The notes: generated by a model from the letters alone, not told the origin. A stretch of DNA of 29,802 nt from JBQTJJ01 sp052387235 (GCA_052387235.1 JBQTJJ010000124.1:1-29802), one strand, 5' to 3'. Counted from the stretch's first letter, positions 1 to 7,165 are shown. Numbers and translations are program-made.

Positions 1-463
1 CGTCGGCGCCCATCAGCCGCAGCAGGTCTCGCGCGAACACGATGCCGGCGATCGCGAACGGCACCGACACGAGCAGCGCGATCCAGATCGCCTGCACCGC
101 CGTCACCGCGGCCTCGTCGGGCCAGCCCTCGCCGGTGCGACGGGCGACCACGGCGGTCACCGCCATCGCGAGGCCCATGCCGATCGCGTAGAGCAGGAAC
201 AGCACCGTCTCGGTCAGCCCGACCGTGGCGATCGCCGAGGAGCCGAGCTTGCCGACGAAGTAGATGTCGGCGACCGCGAAGGTGGCCTCGAGCACCAGCT
301 CCAGCACCATCGGCACCGCGAGCAGGAACACCGCCCGGGAGAGCGGGATCTTCGTGTAGTCGGCCCCGGTACCGCGGATCGCGTCGCGCAGCTCGGACCA
401 CACCGAGCGCCGGGCGTCGGGGGTGCCGGGAGTCCGAGGGGATGGTGGATCGGAGAGGGTCAT
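1..463 (-). CDS. MATE-family efflux transporter, N-terminal part (gene runs off the window)
   Basis: Reading the minus strand from the ATG at 463 gives 154 residues without a stop before the window edge. A polar N-terminus of about 40 residues precedes 'PLSRAVFLLAVPMVLELV', then 'ADIYFVGKLGSSAIATVGLTE' (split here as ADIYFVGKLG and SSAIATVGL), the typical first two helices of MATE (multi antimicrobial extrusion) cation-coupled exporters, followed by two more hydrophobic segments. Known for the family: 12 helices, Na+ or H+ driven export of cationic compounds; the substrate cannot be told. Alanine codons here are mostly GCG and arginine codons often CGC, whereas the other genes of the window favour GCC and CGG. 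With the homopolymer tract just upstream (565-608) this raises the possibility of a different origin or an assembly join. Family call is secure; substrate unknown. Confidence 0.85.
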   Translation of the reverse strand, partial: MTLSDPPSPRTPGTPDARRSVWSELRDAIRGTGADYTKIPLSRAVFLLAVPMVLELVLEATFAVADIYFVGKLGSSAIATVGLTETVLFLLYAIGMGLAMAVTAVVARRTGEGWPDEAAVTAVQAIWIALLVSVPFAIAGIVFARDLLRLMGAD

Positions 464-751
464 CGCGGTTCCTTCCCGGCCGCGCGGGCCGCGTCAGCGC
501 AGCATCGCGAGCGGCGCCTGCGAAATCAAGCGCGCCCCGCCGACCCGGGACCCGGGTCCGCCGCGGGGGGGGGGGCCCGGGGGGCGCCCCCCCCCCCCCC
601 CCCGGGGGCGCCCCACCGCTCCGGCGGCCGCGCACCGGGGGCGCGCGGCCGGCCGCCGGCCTCGGGCCGGCCCGGTGGTCTCGGGTCCGCCCGCCCGGGT
701 CCACGACCCGCCGCCGGCGCCGGCCGGCGGGGGCTGACCCGGGAGGGTTGC
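464..751. other. Gene-free low-complexity stretch with long G and C homopolymers
   Basis: No convincing gene. It contains a run of 11 G (565-575), a run of 6 G (579-584), a run of 17 C (587-603) and 5 G (604-608), followed by strongly repetitive GC-only sequence to about 730. Open frames across it encode only Pro/Arg/Gly-rich strings. Such tracts are common sites of sequencing or assembly error, so the true distance between the MATE gene and the HesB-like gene is uncertain. Confidence 0.7.
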
Positions 752-1066
752 TCAGGCGCCGGCGTCGGGCCGGTCCCGGAGCACGAGCTGGCTGGGCCGG
801 TTGCCGTTGCCGGACGCGGCGGGCAGCAGGTCCAGCTCGGCCCCGTCCAGCTCGGCCGCCACCTCCCGGGCCACGAAGACCCGGGTGCCGTGCTGCTCGG
901 CCACCTCGTCGCCCTCGAAGGGCCGGTCGGCGAAGCCGATGCCGAGGGCCTGCTCGCCCTCGGGCGTCTCGGAGGCGAAGACCCGCACCCCGAACGAATC
1001 GGGAATGCCCTGGCTCCGACGGAGCTCCTGGAGGCTCATCGCTGCGGTCTGGGTGCACTGGAGCAT
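752..1066 (-). CDS. HesB/IscA-fold (A-type) small protein without the ligand cysteines
   Basis: The 104-residue product starts at an ATG with a good Shine-Dalgarno (GGGAGGAGCAC before the ATG). The pattern 'LQELRRSQGIPDSFGVRVFAS', then 'ALGIGFADRPFEGDEVAEQHGTRVFVAREVAAELDGAELD' (quoted in pieces: ALGIGFADRPFEGDEV, GTRVFVAREVAAELDGAELD) matches the short actinobacterial HesB/YadR group of the Fe-S biosynthesis fold. A-type carriers bind iron or Fe-S clusters with three cysteines, one plus a C-terminal CxC pair; here the only cysteine is residue 4 and none lies at the C-terminus, so a classical cluster-carrier role is unlikely. Its role is unknown. It stands alone, with low-complexity DNA downstream and a 106-base gap upstream. 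Confidence 0.7.
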   Translation of the reverse strand: MLQCTQTAAMSLQELRRSQGIPDSFGVRVFASETPEGEQALGIGFADRPFEGDEVAEQHGTRVFVAREVAAELDGAELDLLPAASGNGNRPSQLVLRDRPDAGA

Positions 1067-1172
1067 GTGCTCCTCCCTTCCCTTTGCGGTCCCGGTCCAC
1101 GCTACCGGCCGCGCCGGAAGGAGTGGTCGAACGCCGCCGAAGCCGCCGTATCGCCCCCGCCAGGGCCGAGCC

Positions 1173-1382
1173 TCAGTAGCTGCGCCGCCGCCGCACCACC
1201 CGCCGGCGGGCCACCGGGTACGGGTCGTCGACCATCTCCTCTTCGACGATCTCGGGCCGGCGGTCGGGCACGACGTCGCGGTAGATGACCCGCCGGCGGG
1301 AGCCCGCCTGCCATTGCCCGGTGGCCACCACCAGCACCATCAGCAGGGCGAGGATGATGAAGAAGGCGATCATGGCGGCCAT
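1173..1382 (-). CDS. Small single-pass membrane protein with basic C-terminal tail
   Basis: About 69 residues: one N-terminal membrane helix (IAFFIILALLMVLVVATGQW) followed by a charged cytoplasmic-type tail rich in Arg, with acidic patch EIVEEEMVDD and ending RRRVVRRRRSY. The family is not recognised. It lies directly downstream of the HAD phosphatase gene on the same strand and is probably co-transcribed. The start is uncertain: the ATG at 1382 is used here, a GTG at 1403 (15 bases after the HAD stop) would add seven residues, and the ATG at 1373 is also possible; none has a strong Shine-Dalgarno. High G/C at third positions supports coding. Confidence 0.6.
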   Translation of the reverse strand: MAAMIAFFIILALLMVLVVATGQWQAGSRRRVIYRDVVPDRRPEIVEEEMVDDPYPVARRRVVRRRRSY

Positions 1383-1418
1383 GTTCCCGGCGCCCCCGGG
1401 CACGAAACCGCGGCCTGG

Positions 1419-2090
1419 TCAAACGGCGAACCCGGTGCGGAGCGGACTGGCGTCCAGCTCGGCCCGCAGCTCGGCCAGGTCGCGGTAGACGGCGACGGCG
1501 CCGGCCTCCTCCAGCTCCGCCCGCGACACGCCACCGGTGAGCACCGCCGCGCACGGGATGCCGGCCCGCCCCGCCGCCTCCACGTCCCAGACCGAGTCGC
1601 CCAGCAGCACGGCCCGGTCCCGGTCGACGCCGCCCTTCTCCATGGCCACCACCAGGACGTCGGGCTCGGGCTTGGCCTCGTCCACGTCCCCGCCCGAGGT
1701 GACGGCGTCGACGGCGTCGGTGCCGCCCAGGGTGGCGACCAGCGCCTCGACGTCCTCCTCCCGGGACGACGTGGCCAGCACCACCCTGCCGCCCCGCGCC
1801 GCCACGTCCTCGAGCAGCGCCCCCGCCCCGGGGAAGGCCCGCAGCTCCGGCTTGAGCGTGTCGAAGTGGCGCCCGTGGGCGTCGCCCAGCGCCTCGGCCG
1901 GCGCGTCCTCGCCCAGCAGCTCCCGCACCAGCACGGGCGAACCGACGCCGACCATGCGGTGGATGGCGGCCATCGGCGCCCATAGGCCGTGGTCGGCGAA
2001 GGCCCTGGCCCAGGCAACCACGTGCAGGTAGTTGGAGTCGACGAGGGTGCCGTCGAGGTCGAAGAGGACGCCGGGGGAGCGGGGTTCCAT
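1419..2090 (-). CDS. HAD-superfamily hydrolase, phosphoglycolate-phosphatase-like
   Basis: 223 residues. Motif I is at the N-terminus (VLFDLDGTLVDSNYLH, catalytic Asp pair DxD), an alpha-helical cap of subclass I follows, motif II is 'VVLATSSREEDV', motif III lysine is in 'DEAKPEPDVLVVAM', and motif IV is 'AVLLGDSVWDVEAAGRAG'. The length and cap fit Gph/beta-phosphoglucomutase-type HAD IA enzymes that dephosphorylate small phosphometabolites; the substrate is not predictable from sequence. The ATG at 2090 is preceded by an AGGGGACGGGC purine stretch. The gene diverges from the 19-residue peptide gene at 2185 and is followed by the small membrane protein gene. Confidence 0.85.
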   Translation of the reverse strand: MEPRSPGVLFDLDGTLVDSNYLHVVAWARAFADHGLWAPMAAIHRMVGVGSPVLVRELLGEDAPAEALGDAHGRHFDTLKPELRAFPGAGALLEDVAARGGRVVLATSSREEDVEALVATLGGTDAVDAVTSGGDVDEAKPEPDVLVVAMEKGGVDRDRAVLLGDSVWDVEAAGRAGIPCAAVLTGGVSRAELEEAGAVAVYRDLAELRAELDASPLRTGFAV

Positions 2091-2184
2091 GCCCGTCCCC
2101 TACCCGGGGCCCCCAGGTTTGCCACCCCCCGGGAACGGGGACGCCCCCCATCGTCAACCGGTCGAGCCCAGGAAGGAGGCCAGC

Positions 2185-2244
2185 GTGTACATCGGAGTCG
2201 GCACCCTCATCCTCATCATCATCCTGATCCTCCTTCTCACCTAG
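2185..2244 (+). CDS. 19-residue hydrophobic membrane peptide
   Basis: GTG start at 2185, TAG stop at 2242-2244. The product is MYIGVGTLILIIILILLLT: a three-residue start followed by an almost purely Ile/Leu/Val helix long enough to cross a membrane. The best evidence that it is translated is the very strong Shine-Dalgarno AGGAAGGAGG (2170-2179) about six bases before the GTG. It stands alone, divergent from the HAD gene, and a 7-bp GC hairpin (2257-2273) follows the stop. Function unknown; such peptides are usually missed in annotation. Other frames of the same DNA are open but do not use this ribosome-binding site. Confidence 0.6.
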   Translation: MYIGVGTLILIIILILLLT

Positions 2245-2256
2245 CAGCAGCAGGCG

Positions 2257-2273
2257 GGCCGCCCGGGGCGGCC
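2257..2273 (+). terminator. GC hairpin after the 19-residue peptide gene
   Basis: Perfect 7-bp inverted repeat GGCCGCC / GGCGGCC around a CGG loop, 12 bases after the stop codon. There is no T-tract, so it may act as a weak terminator or as an RNA 3'-end stabiliser. Confidence 0.35.
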
Positions 2274-2344
2274 GGCGGGAAGGAGACGGCAGGACATTGG
2301 CCCCCTTCCCTCAAGATCGGCCTCGTCGGACCGATGGTCCCGGT

Positions 2345-2533
2345 ATGGAGCATCGTGCCCTCGACGAGTACCTCAGCCGGGTGGATGCGCTGCTGCAGGA
2401 ATGCGCCGCGCCTCCGCCCCCGTCCGCGCCGCCGGCCGTCGCCCCCGTGGCGTCCGCCCCGGGCGTTCTCCACCGCCCCCACCTCTACCCGTACGGCGTC
2501 TTCGACCCCCGGGCCGACCACCACCGCCGATAG
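2345..2533 (+). CDS. Possible small hypothetical protein, Pro/Ala-rich
   Basis: The ATG at 2345 opens a 62-residue frame starting MEHRALDEYLSRVDALLQEC, an amphipathic helix-like start, followed by a Pro/Ala-rich segment and the C-terminus YPYGVFDPRADHHRR. Third positions are almost all G or C, as in real genes here, and the N-terminal part reads like a protein rather than a shadow frame. There is no good Shine-Dalgarno and no recognisable family, so this is a tentative call. Confidence 0.3.
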   Translation: MEHRALDEYLSRVDALLQECAAPPPPSAPPAVAPVASAPGVLHRPHLYPYGVFDPRADHHRR

Positions 2534-2870
2534 GCGTACCCGGGCCCGCCGCCGGCCCGCCTCCGCCCCGCCCGCGCCGTGCGGCCGCCCCGCGCCGGGC
2601 AGCCGATCGCGGAGATCCCGGGCCGGCGGCGGCCCCCCTTCGGCGCGCCACGACGTGAAACAGTCCATTCATCGGGTCGACACCGCAGCGACATATCGCT
2701 TGCCTACGGTCTGGTGCAGGGTGAGCCGGGAAGATTGGTCGGCACCCATGCAACGCGCCAGGAGCCCCGATGCCGCCGTCTCGCACGCAACCACTCGAGT
2801 CCTCCCGTAGTCCTCCCGGTCACCCCAGCAGAGCGAAGAACCGAGTGGACCACGACGAAAGGATGAGAGT
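2534..2870 (+). promoter_or_regulatory. Long upstream region of amtB with promoter and GlnR-like boxes
   Basis: This 337-base stretch has no convincing gene and is less GC-rich from 2655 onwards, as a control region would be. A TAnnnT -10 box (TACGGT) is at 2705-2710. Upstream are GAAAC (2657-2661), TTCAT (2668-2672) and GACAC (2679-2683), each separated by exactly six bases. This resembles the actinobacterial GlnR pattern gTnAc-n6-GaAAc, although the first half-element is poor. If this promoter is used, amtB has a 5' leader of roughly 150 bases. All of this is inference from pattern. Confidence 0.35.
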
Positions 2871-4280
2871 GTGATCGATTTGAGGAAGCTGGCGGTGGGG
2901 GGCGCGCTCGCCGCCGGCTCGGTGGTACTGGGCGGCGACGTGGCATGGGCGCAGGCGGACACGATCTCCGCCGAGGATGTGCAGACCAACCTCGACAACG
3001 TGTTCGTGCTGGTGGCTGCGGTCCTCGTCATCTTCATGCAGGCGGGTTTCGCGCTGGTCGAGGCGGGACTGACGCGGGCCAAGAGCGTCGCGAACATCAT
3101 GATGAAGAACCTGATGGACTTCTGCGCCGGCGCGATCGCCTTCTTCGCGGTCGGCTACGCCATCGCCTTCGGGGCAGAGGGGAACGACTTCTTCGGCTCG
3201 GGTGGCTGGTTCCTGGGTGACGGGGCGTTCCAGTACGGGACGCTCACCGTGCCGGTGACCTTCGTGTTCCAGGTGGCCTTCGCCGCCACCGCGGCGACGA
3301 TCGTGTCCGGTGCCATGGCGGAGCGGACCAGGTTCAAGAGCTACTTCCTCTACTCGATCGTCATCTCGGCGGTCATCTACCCCGTCGTCGTGCACTGGAA
3401 CTGGGGCGGGGGATGGCTGGCGCAGCTCTCGACCCCGTTCCACGACTTCGCCGGCTCCACCATGGTCCACCTCACCGGCGGCGTCGCCGCCTTGATGGGC
3501 GCGATCGTGCTCGGGCCCCGGATCGGCAGGTACGGCCCGGACGGCAAGCCCCGGGCCATCCCGGCCCACAACATCCCCTACGCGGTGCTCGGCACCTTCA
3601 TCCTGCTGGTGGGCTGGTACGGCTTCAACCCCGGGTCGGAGCTGGCCGCCGACGGCGCCATCGGCGGCATCGCCGTGACGACGACCCTCGCCGCCGCCGC
3701 CGGTGCCATCGCTGCCATGGCGACCATCTGGATGAAGACCGGCAAGCCGGACGTGGCCATGACCGCCAACGGCATGCTGGCGGGACTGGTCGGCATCACC
3801 GCCGGCACTGCCGCGGTGAGCAACATCGGGGCGATCGTCATCGGCGCGGCTGCGGGCGTCCTGGTCGTCGGCGCCGTCCTGTTCTTCGACCGTCTGCACG
3901 TCGACGACCCGGTGGGTGCGATCTCCGTCCACGGCGTCTGTGGTGCCTTCGGCACGATCTGCGTCGGGCTCTTCGCCACCGAGGACACCGACTTCTGGAA
4001 GCAGGGTCTGTTCTACGGTGGCGGCAGCGAGCAGCTCGTGAGCCAGGTCATCGGCGTCGTCGCCGTCGCCGCATTCGTGGCCGTGGCCGCCGGGATGCTG
4101 TTCGTGGCCATCAACGCCACCGTCGGCCTCCGGGTCTCCAGGGAGGAGGAGCTGGCCGGCCTCGACGTCCTGGAGCACGGAGCCCCGGGCTACGGCGCCG
4201 ACGTCGCCCCGGCGCTGTTCCCGCCGTCAGGGACCCACGATCGGCCGATCGTCGCCACCGTCGAGAGCACCAGTTCCTGA
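2871..4280 (+). CDS. amtB: Ammonium transporter (Amt family)
   Basis: 469 residues, inner-membrane ammonium channel. The GTG start at 2871 follows AAAGGATGA. The first 27 residues form a signal peptide with a likely cleavage site AWA|QA, as in E. coli AmtB. Family hallmarks are 'FMQAGFALVEAGLTRAKS', 'NIMMKNLMDF', the pore histidines at residue 200 (STMVHLTGGVAAL) and residue 354 (ISVHGVCGAFGTI), and 'GWYGFNPGS'. Eleven membrane segments fit the family. The cytoplasmic tail (VSREEELAGLDVLEHGAPGY) is the usual contact site for a PII protein, but no glnK gene follows in this window; the next gene is a tRNA behind a strong hairpin, so amtB appears monocistronic. The upstream region suggests nitrogen control. 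Confidence 0.95.
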   Translation: MIDLRKLAVGGALAAGSVVLGGDVAWAQADTISAEDVQTNLDNVFVLVAAVLVIFMQAGFALVEAGLTRAKSVANIMMKNLMDFCAGAIAFFAVGYAIAFGAEGNDFFGSGGWFLGDGAFQYGTLTVPVTFVFQVAFAATAATIVSGAMAERTRFKSYFLYSIVISAVIYPVVVHWNWGGGWLAQLSTPFHDFAGSTMVHLTGGVAALMGAIVLGPRIGRYGPDGKPRAIPAHNIPYAVLGTFILLVGWYGFNPGSELAADGAIGGIAVTTTLAAAAGAIAAMATIWMKTGKPDVAMTANGMLAGLVGITAGTAAVSNIGAIVIGAAAGVLVVGAVLFFDRLHVDDPVGAISVHGVCGAFGTICVGLFATEDTDFWKQGLFYGGGSEQLVSQVIGVVAVAAFVAVAAGMLFVAINATVGLRVSREEELAGLDVLEHGAPGYGADVAPALFPPSGTHDRPIVATVESTSS

Positions 4281-4349
4281 GCAGTCTCGTCACGGCGCCA
4301 TCGAACCGGTGCCCGCCCTGGCGACCGATGTGAGTCCACGCGGGAGAGC

Positions 4350-4378
4350 GAGGTGGGGCGGCACGGCCGCCCCACCTC
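4350..4378 (+). terminator. Strong hairpin terminator after amtB
   Basis: A 13-bp perfect stem (left arm 4350-4362 GAGGTGGGGCGGC, right arm 4366-4378) closes on the three-base loop ACG, 70 bases after the amtB stop and just before the tRNA gene. It lacks a T-tract, which is common for actinobacterial terminators. Confidence 0.6.
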
Positions 4379-4402
4379 CCCGCCTACCCTGGGGTGCTCC
4401 CT

Positions 4403-4474
4403 GGGGGCGTAGGTCAGTGGTAGACCGCGGGACTTTTAATCCCGGCGTCGGGAGTTCGATCCTCCCCGCCCCCA
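4403..4474 (+). tRNA. tRNA-Lys, anticodon UUU
   Basis: A full cloverleaf of 72 bases: acceptor GGGGGCG (4403-4409) pairs with CGCCCCC (4467-4473), discriminator A at 4474; D arm GGTC/GACC (4412-4426); anticodon stem CGGGA/TCCCG with loop CTTTTAA (4433-4439), so the anticodon at 4435-4437 is TTT and reads lysine AAA/AAG; variable loop GCGTC; T arm GGGAG/CTCCC with loop TTCGATC. The 3' CCA is not encoded. Confidence 0.96.
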
Positions 4475-4508
4475 CCCGCGCCGTCGAGGCGAAGCGGCGT
4501 CGCACCAG

Positions 4509-4514
4509 TACGAT
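4509..4514 (+). promoter_or_regulatory. -10 box for a leaderless dksA-like transcript
   Basis: TACGAT lies eight bases before the ATG at 4523, with no Shine-Dalgarno in between, so the mRNA probably starts at or next to the start codon. Confidence 0.45.
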
Positions 4515-4522
4515 CGGGTGCC

Positions 4523-4912
4523 ATGGAATTCGACGCCGCCCGTGCCCGACTGAGCGAGGAGCAGAGCCGGCTGGGCCAGCTGCGCGACGACTTCGTGGCC
4601 GACGGGCTCACTTCCGAGTCCGAGGGCGAGAGCCTGGGCGAGCTGTCCTCCGTCGACCAGCACCAGGCCGACGTCGGCACCGAGACCTTCAACCGCGAGC
4701 GCGACCTGTCGATCCTCGAGCGGGTACAGGCGGAGCTGGCCGACGTGGAGCACGCCCTCCGGCGCCTCGACGACGGTACCTACGGCACCTGCGAGGCCTG
4801 CGGCCGGACCATCGCCGACGGGCGCCTCGAGGCCATGCCGGCGGCCCGCTTCTGCCTCGAGGACCAGGCCACGGCGGAGCGGGAGGTCCGGCTGCCCGGT
4901 GCCCACTCGTAG
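4523..4912 (+). CDS. DksA/TraR-family protein with an incomplete zinc finger
   Basis: 129 residues: an N-terminal helical hairpin (about residues 1-80, ESEGESLGELSSVDQHQADV and FNRERDLSILERVQAELADV) followed by a DksA-type finger, 'DDGTYGTCEACGRTIADGRL' and 'EAMPAARFCLEDQATAE'. DksA/TraR proteins bind in the secondary channel of RNA polymerase and modulate promoters together with ppGpp. The usual CxxC-x17-CxxC is here CEAC-x17-CLED: the fourth cysteine is replaced by Asp, so zinc binding is altered or lost. Its stop overlaps the GTG of the downstream ABC1 kinase by 14 bases, suggesting a shared transcript. It follows tRNA-Lys by 48 bases. Confidence 0.85.
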   Translation: MEFDAARARLSEEQSRLGQLRDDFVADGLTSESEGESLGELSSVDQHQADVGTETFNRERDLSILERVQAELADVEHALRRLDDGTYGTCEACGRTIADGRLEAMPAARFCLEDQATAEREVRLPGAHS

Positions 4913-6359
4913 GTCGGCCCGCCAGGCCGCGGCCGCCGGTGCGGCCACCGGTCTCGCGGTGGCCGGGGCCGGGGCCGCGCTCGCGCTGCGTGACCAGACC
5001 CGCCGCGTCCACCTGGAGCGCCAGATGCGGGTATGGCGCCTCACCGCCCGGCGTGCACTTCACTACGCCCAGCTGAAGGTCAAGGGCCGGCGCGCCACCG
5101 ACGAGGAGCGCGAGCGGCTGGAGGAGCAGTTCGCCATCCGCTCGGCCGAGGACGTGGCCAAGGTCCTCGGCGGCATGAAGGGCGCCATCATGAAGGCGGG
5201 CCAGATGCTGTCGTTCATCGCCGACGGCCTGCCGCCCGAGGCCAAGGCGGCCCTCGCCACGCTGCAGGCCGACGTCGCGCCCATGGCCCCGAGCCTGGCC
5301 GAGGGCGTGATCCGCGAGGAGCTGGGAGCCGACCCCGACAAGCTGTTCCTCGACTTCGAGCTGGTGCCGGTGGCCGCCGCGTCCATCGGCCAGGTGCACC
5401 GGGCCGTGATGCCCGACGGCCGGGTCGTGGCCGTCAAGGTCCAGTACCCCGGCGTCGACAGCGCCATCAAGAGCGACCTCGACAACGCCGAGCTGCTGTA
5501 CAACCTGTTCGCCCAGTTCGCCCTGAAGAACCTCGAGGTCAAGGCCCTGGTGGACGAGCTGCGGGCCCGGATGGCCGACGAGCTCGACTACCGCCACGAG
5601 GCGGCGTGCCAGACCGAGTTCGCCGACCGCTACGCCGGCCACCCCTTCATCAGGGTGCCCACGGTCGTGCCCGAGCGCAGCAGCCGGCGGGTCCTCACCA
5701 GCGAGTGGGTGGGGGGCATGCGCTGGGACGAGTTCCTGGAGACGGCCGACCAGGCCGCCAGGAACCGGGCCGGCGAGATCATCATGCGGTTCTCCCAGGG
5801 GTCCATCCACCTGCACGGCGTGTTCAACGGCGACCCCCATCCCGGCAACTACCGCTTCGGCGGGGACGGCTCGGTGACGTTCCTCGACTTCGGGCTGGTG
5901 AAGCGCTGGGCCCCCGGCGAGTTCGAGCGCCTGACCCCCGTGCTGGACGCGGTCCTCGACGGCGACCCCGTCGCCATGGTGGAGCGGGCCGTGCAGGCCC
6001 GGTTCCTGGCGCCCGACCACGGCTTCGATCCCGAGTTCGTGTTCGAGTACGTGCGGGGGCCCTACGAGCCCTTCCTCACCGAAAACTTCACCTACACGCG
6101 GGACTGGACCGGCCGAGCCCTCCAGACCGTGGTCGATGTGCAGGGCCGCTACGGCGAGCTGATCAAGAAGCTCAACATGCCGGCGTCGTACGTGATCCTC
6201 GACCGGGTGGTGTGGGGCGTGAGCGCCCTCCTCAGCCGGCTCGAGGCCAGCAACGACTGGCGCGGCATCCTGGCCGAGTACCGCAAGGGGACCCCGCCCA
6301 CCACCGAGCTGGGCCGCATCGAGGCGGAATGGCGAAGCGCGTCGCCGGCCAGGCGCTGA
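4899..6359 (+). CDS. ABC1/UbiB-family atypical protein kinase
   Basis: 486 residues with all signature motifs of the ABC1/ADCK/UbiB group: KxGQ (GAIMKAGQMLSF), Ala-rich loop (VAAASIGQVHRA), the nucleotide-binding lysine at about residue 180 (VVAVKVQYPG), catalytic loop (FNGDPHPGNYRF) and the DFG-type metal site (TFLDFGLVKRW). The N-terminus has a hydrophobic stretch (AAAAGAATGLAVAGAGAALAL), a probable membrane anchor. Family members act on isoprenoid-lipid (quinone) metabolism or lipid homeostasis by ATPase or kinase activity; the actinobacterial role is not settled. The GTG at 4899 lies inside the end of the dksA-like gene; the alternative later start lacks the anchor. The 3' end overlaps an alpha/beta hydrolase gene by 31 bases. 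Confidence 0.9.
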   Translation: MPTRRSARQAAAAGAATGLAVAGAGAALALRDQTRRVHLERQMRVWRLTARRALHYAQLKVKGRRATDEERERLEEQFAIRSAEDVAKVLGGMKGAIMKAGQMLSFIADGLPPEAKAALATLQADVAPMAPSLAEGVIREELGADPDKLFLDFELVPVAAASIGQVHRAVMPDGRVVAVKVQYPGVDSAIKSDLDNAELLYNLFAQFALKNLEVKALVDELRARMADELDYRHEAACQTEFADRYAGHPFIRVPTVVPERSSRRVLTSEWVGGMRWDEFLETADQAARNRAGEIIMRFSQGSIHLHGVFNGDPHPGNYRFGGDGSVTFLDFGLVKRWAPGEFERLTPVLDAVLDGDPVAMVERAVQARFLAPDHGFDPEFVFEYVRGPYEPFLTENFTYTRDWTGRALQTVVDVQGRYGELIKKLNMPASYVILDRVVWGVSALLSRLEASNDWRGILAEYRKGTPPTTELGRIEAEWRSASPARR

Positions 6360-7165
6360 ACCGCTACTACCGGATGTACCTGGCGCCGCCCCGCTACCAG
6401 CGGGAGCAGCGGCTCGCGCTCGTCGCCGCCGACGGCGTGCGCATCAACGCCTACCGGGTGGGCGGTCCCCCCGACGCCCTGTGCACCGTGGTCCTGGTCC
6501 ACGGCTTCGTGAACTCGTCGCGGTCGCCCCTGGTGCACCGCTTCGCCCACCTCCTGGCCCGGCGGGCCCACGTGGTGGTGCCCGACATGCGGGGCCACGG
6601 CCGGTCCGGCGGGAAGTGCTCCATGGGCCGCTACGAGCCCCTCGACGTGGAGGCGGCGGTGCAGGCGGCGCCAGCCGGCCTGCCGGTGGTGACGGTGGGC
6701 ACGAGCCTCGGCGGGGCGGCCGTGTTCATGCACGCCGGCACCTTCGGAGGCGTGGCCGGCGTGGTGGGGATCAGCGCGCCGGCGTGGGGCGAGCTGGACC
6801 GGGAGGGCACCCACCGCGTCAGGCGCATGGTGAGCGGCCGGGCCGGGCGGCTGGTGCTGGCCACCCTCCTGCGCACGCGGGTGGGGGCGGACTGCCTGTT
6901 CCTCCCCGACGCGGCCGACCTGGTGGCGGCCATCGCGCCCTCGTTCAGCCTGGTCGTGCACGACCCCGACGACTGGTACTTCGGGCCCCACCACGCCGAG
7001 AGCATCCACGGCTGGGCCGGCGAGCCCAAGGACCTGTGGTGGTACCCGGGCGGCGGCCACGGGGGCGACCTGCTCACCCCCGGGCTGGCGGACCGCCTCC
7101 TGGCCGAGCTCGAGGCGCGCCTCAGCGGCGCGGGCCACCCCGCTTCCGAGCCGCCCAGGCACTGA
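6329..7165 (+). CDS. Alpha/beta-hydrolase (lipase/esterase-like)
   Basis: 278 residues. The fold is shown by 'VVLVHGFVNSSRSPLVHRFA' (oxyanion HG motif), 'HVVVPDMRGHGRSGG', the nucleophile elbow GTSLGG with Ser126, and the late histidine in 'WWYPGGGHGGDLL'. The acid residue is probably the Asp near 'HDPDDWYFG'. The substrate is unknown; HG-DMRGHGRS is typical of carboxylester, lipid or lactone hydrolases. The ATG at 6329 lies 31 bases inside the ABC1 kinase gene, so the two are translationally coupled and may work on the same lipid. The gene converges on, and overlaps by 44 bases, the small membrane protein gene on the other strand. Confidence 0.85.
   Translation: MAKRVAGQALNRYYRMYLAPPRYQREQRLALVAADGVRINAYRVGGPPDALCTVVLVHGFVNSSRSPLVHRFAHLLARRAHVVVPDMRGHGRSGGKCSMGRYEPLDVEAAVQAAPAGLPVVTVGTSLGGAAVFMHAGTFGGVAGVVGISAPAWGELDREGTHRVRRMVSGRAGRLVLATLLRTRVGADCLFLPDAADLVAAIAPSFSLVVHDPDDWYFGPHHAESIHGWAGEPKDLWWYPGGGHGGDLLTPGLADRLLAELEARLSGAGHPASEPPRH

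Noticed and set aside
2820..4178. Long open frame antisense to amtB (452 codons)
   Set aside because: The sense frame is a clear ammonium transporter; the antisense product is a His/Asp/Gly/Arg-rich string typical of GC-rich shadow frames.
5033..6328. Apparent long N-terminal extension of the alpha/beta hydrolase
   Set aside because: This part is a shadow of the ABC1 kinase in another frame (Arg/Gly/Pro-rich). The hydrolase begins at the ATG at 6329.
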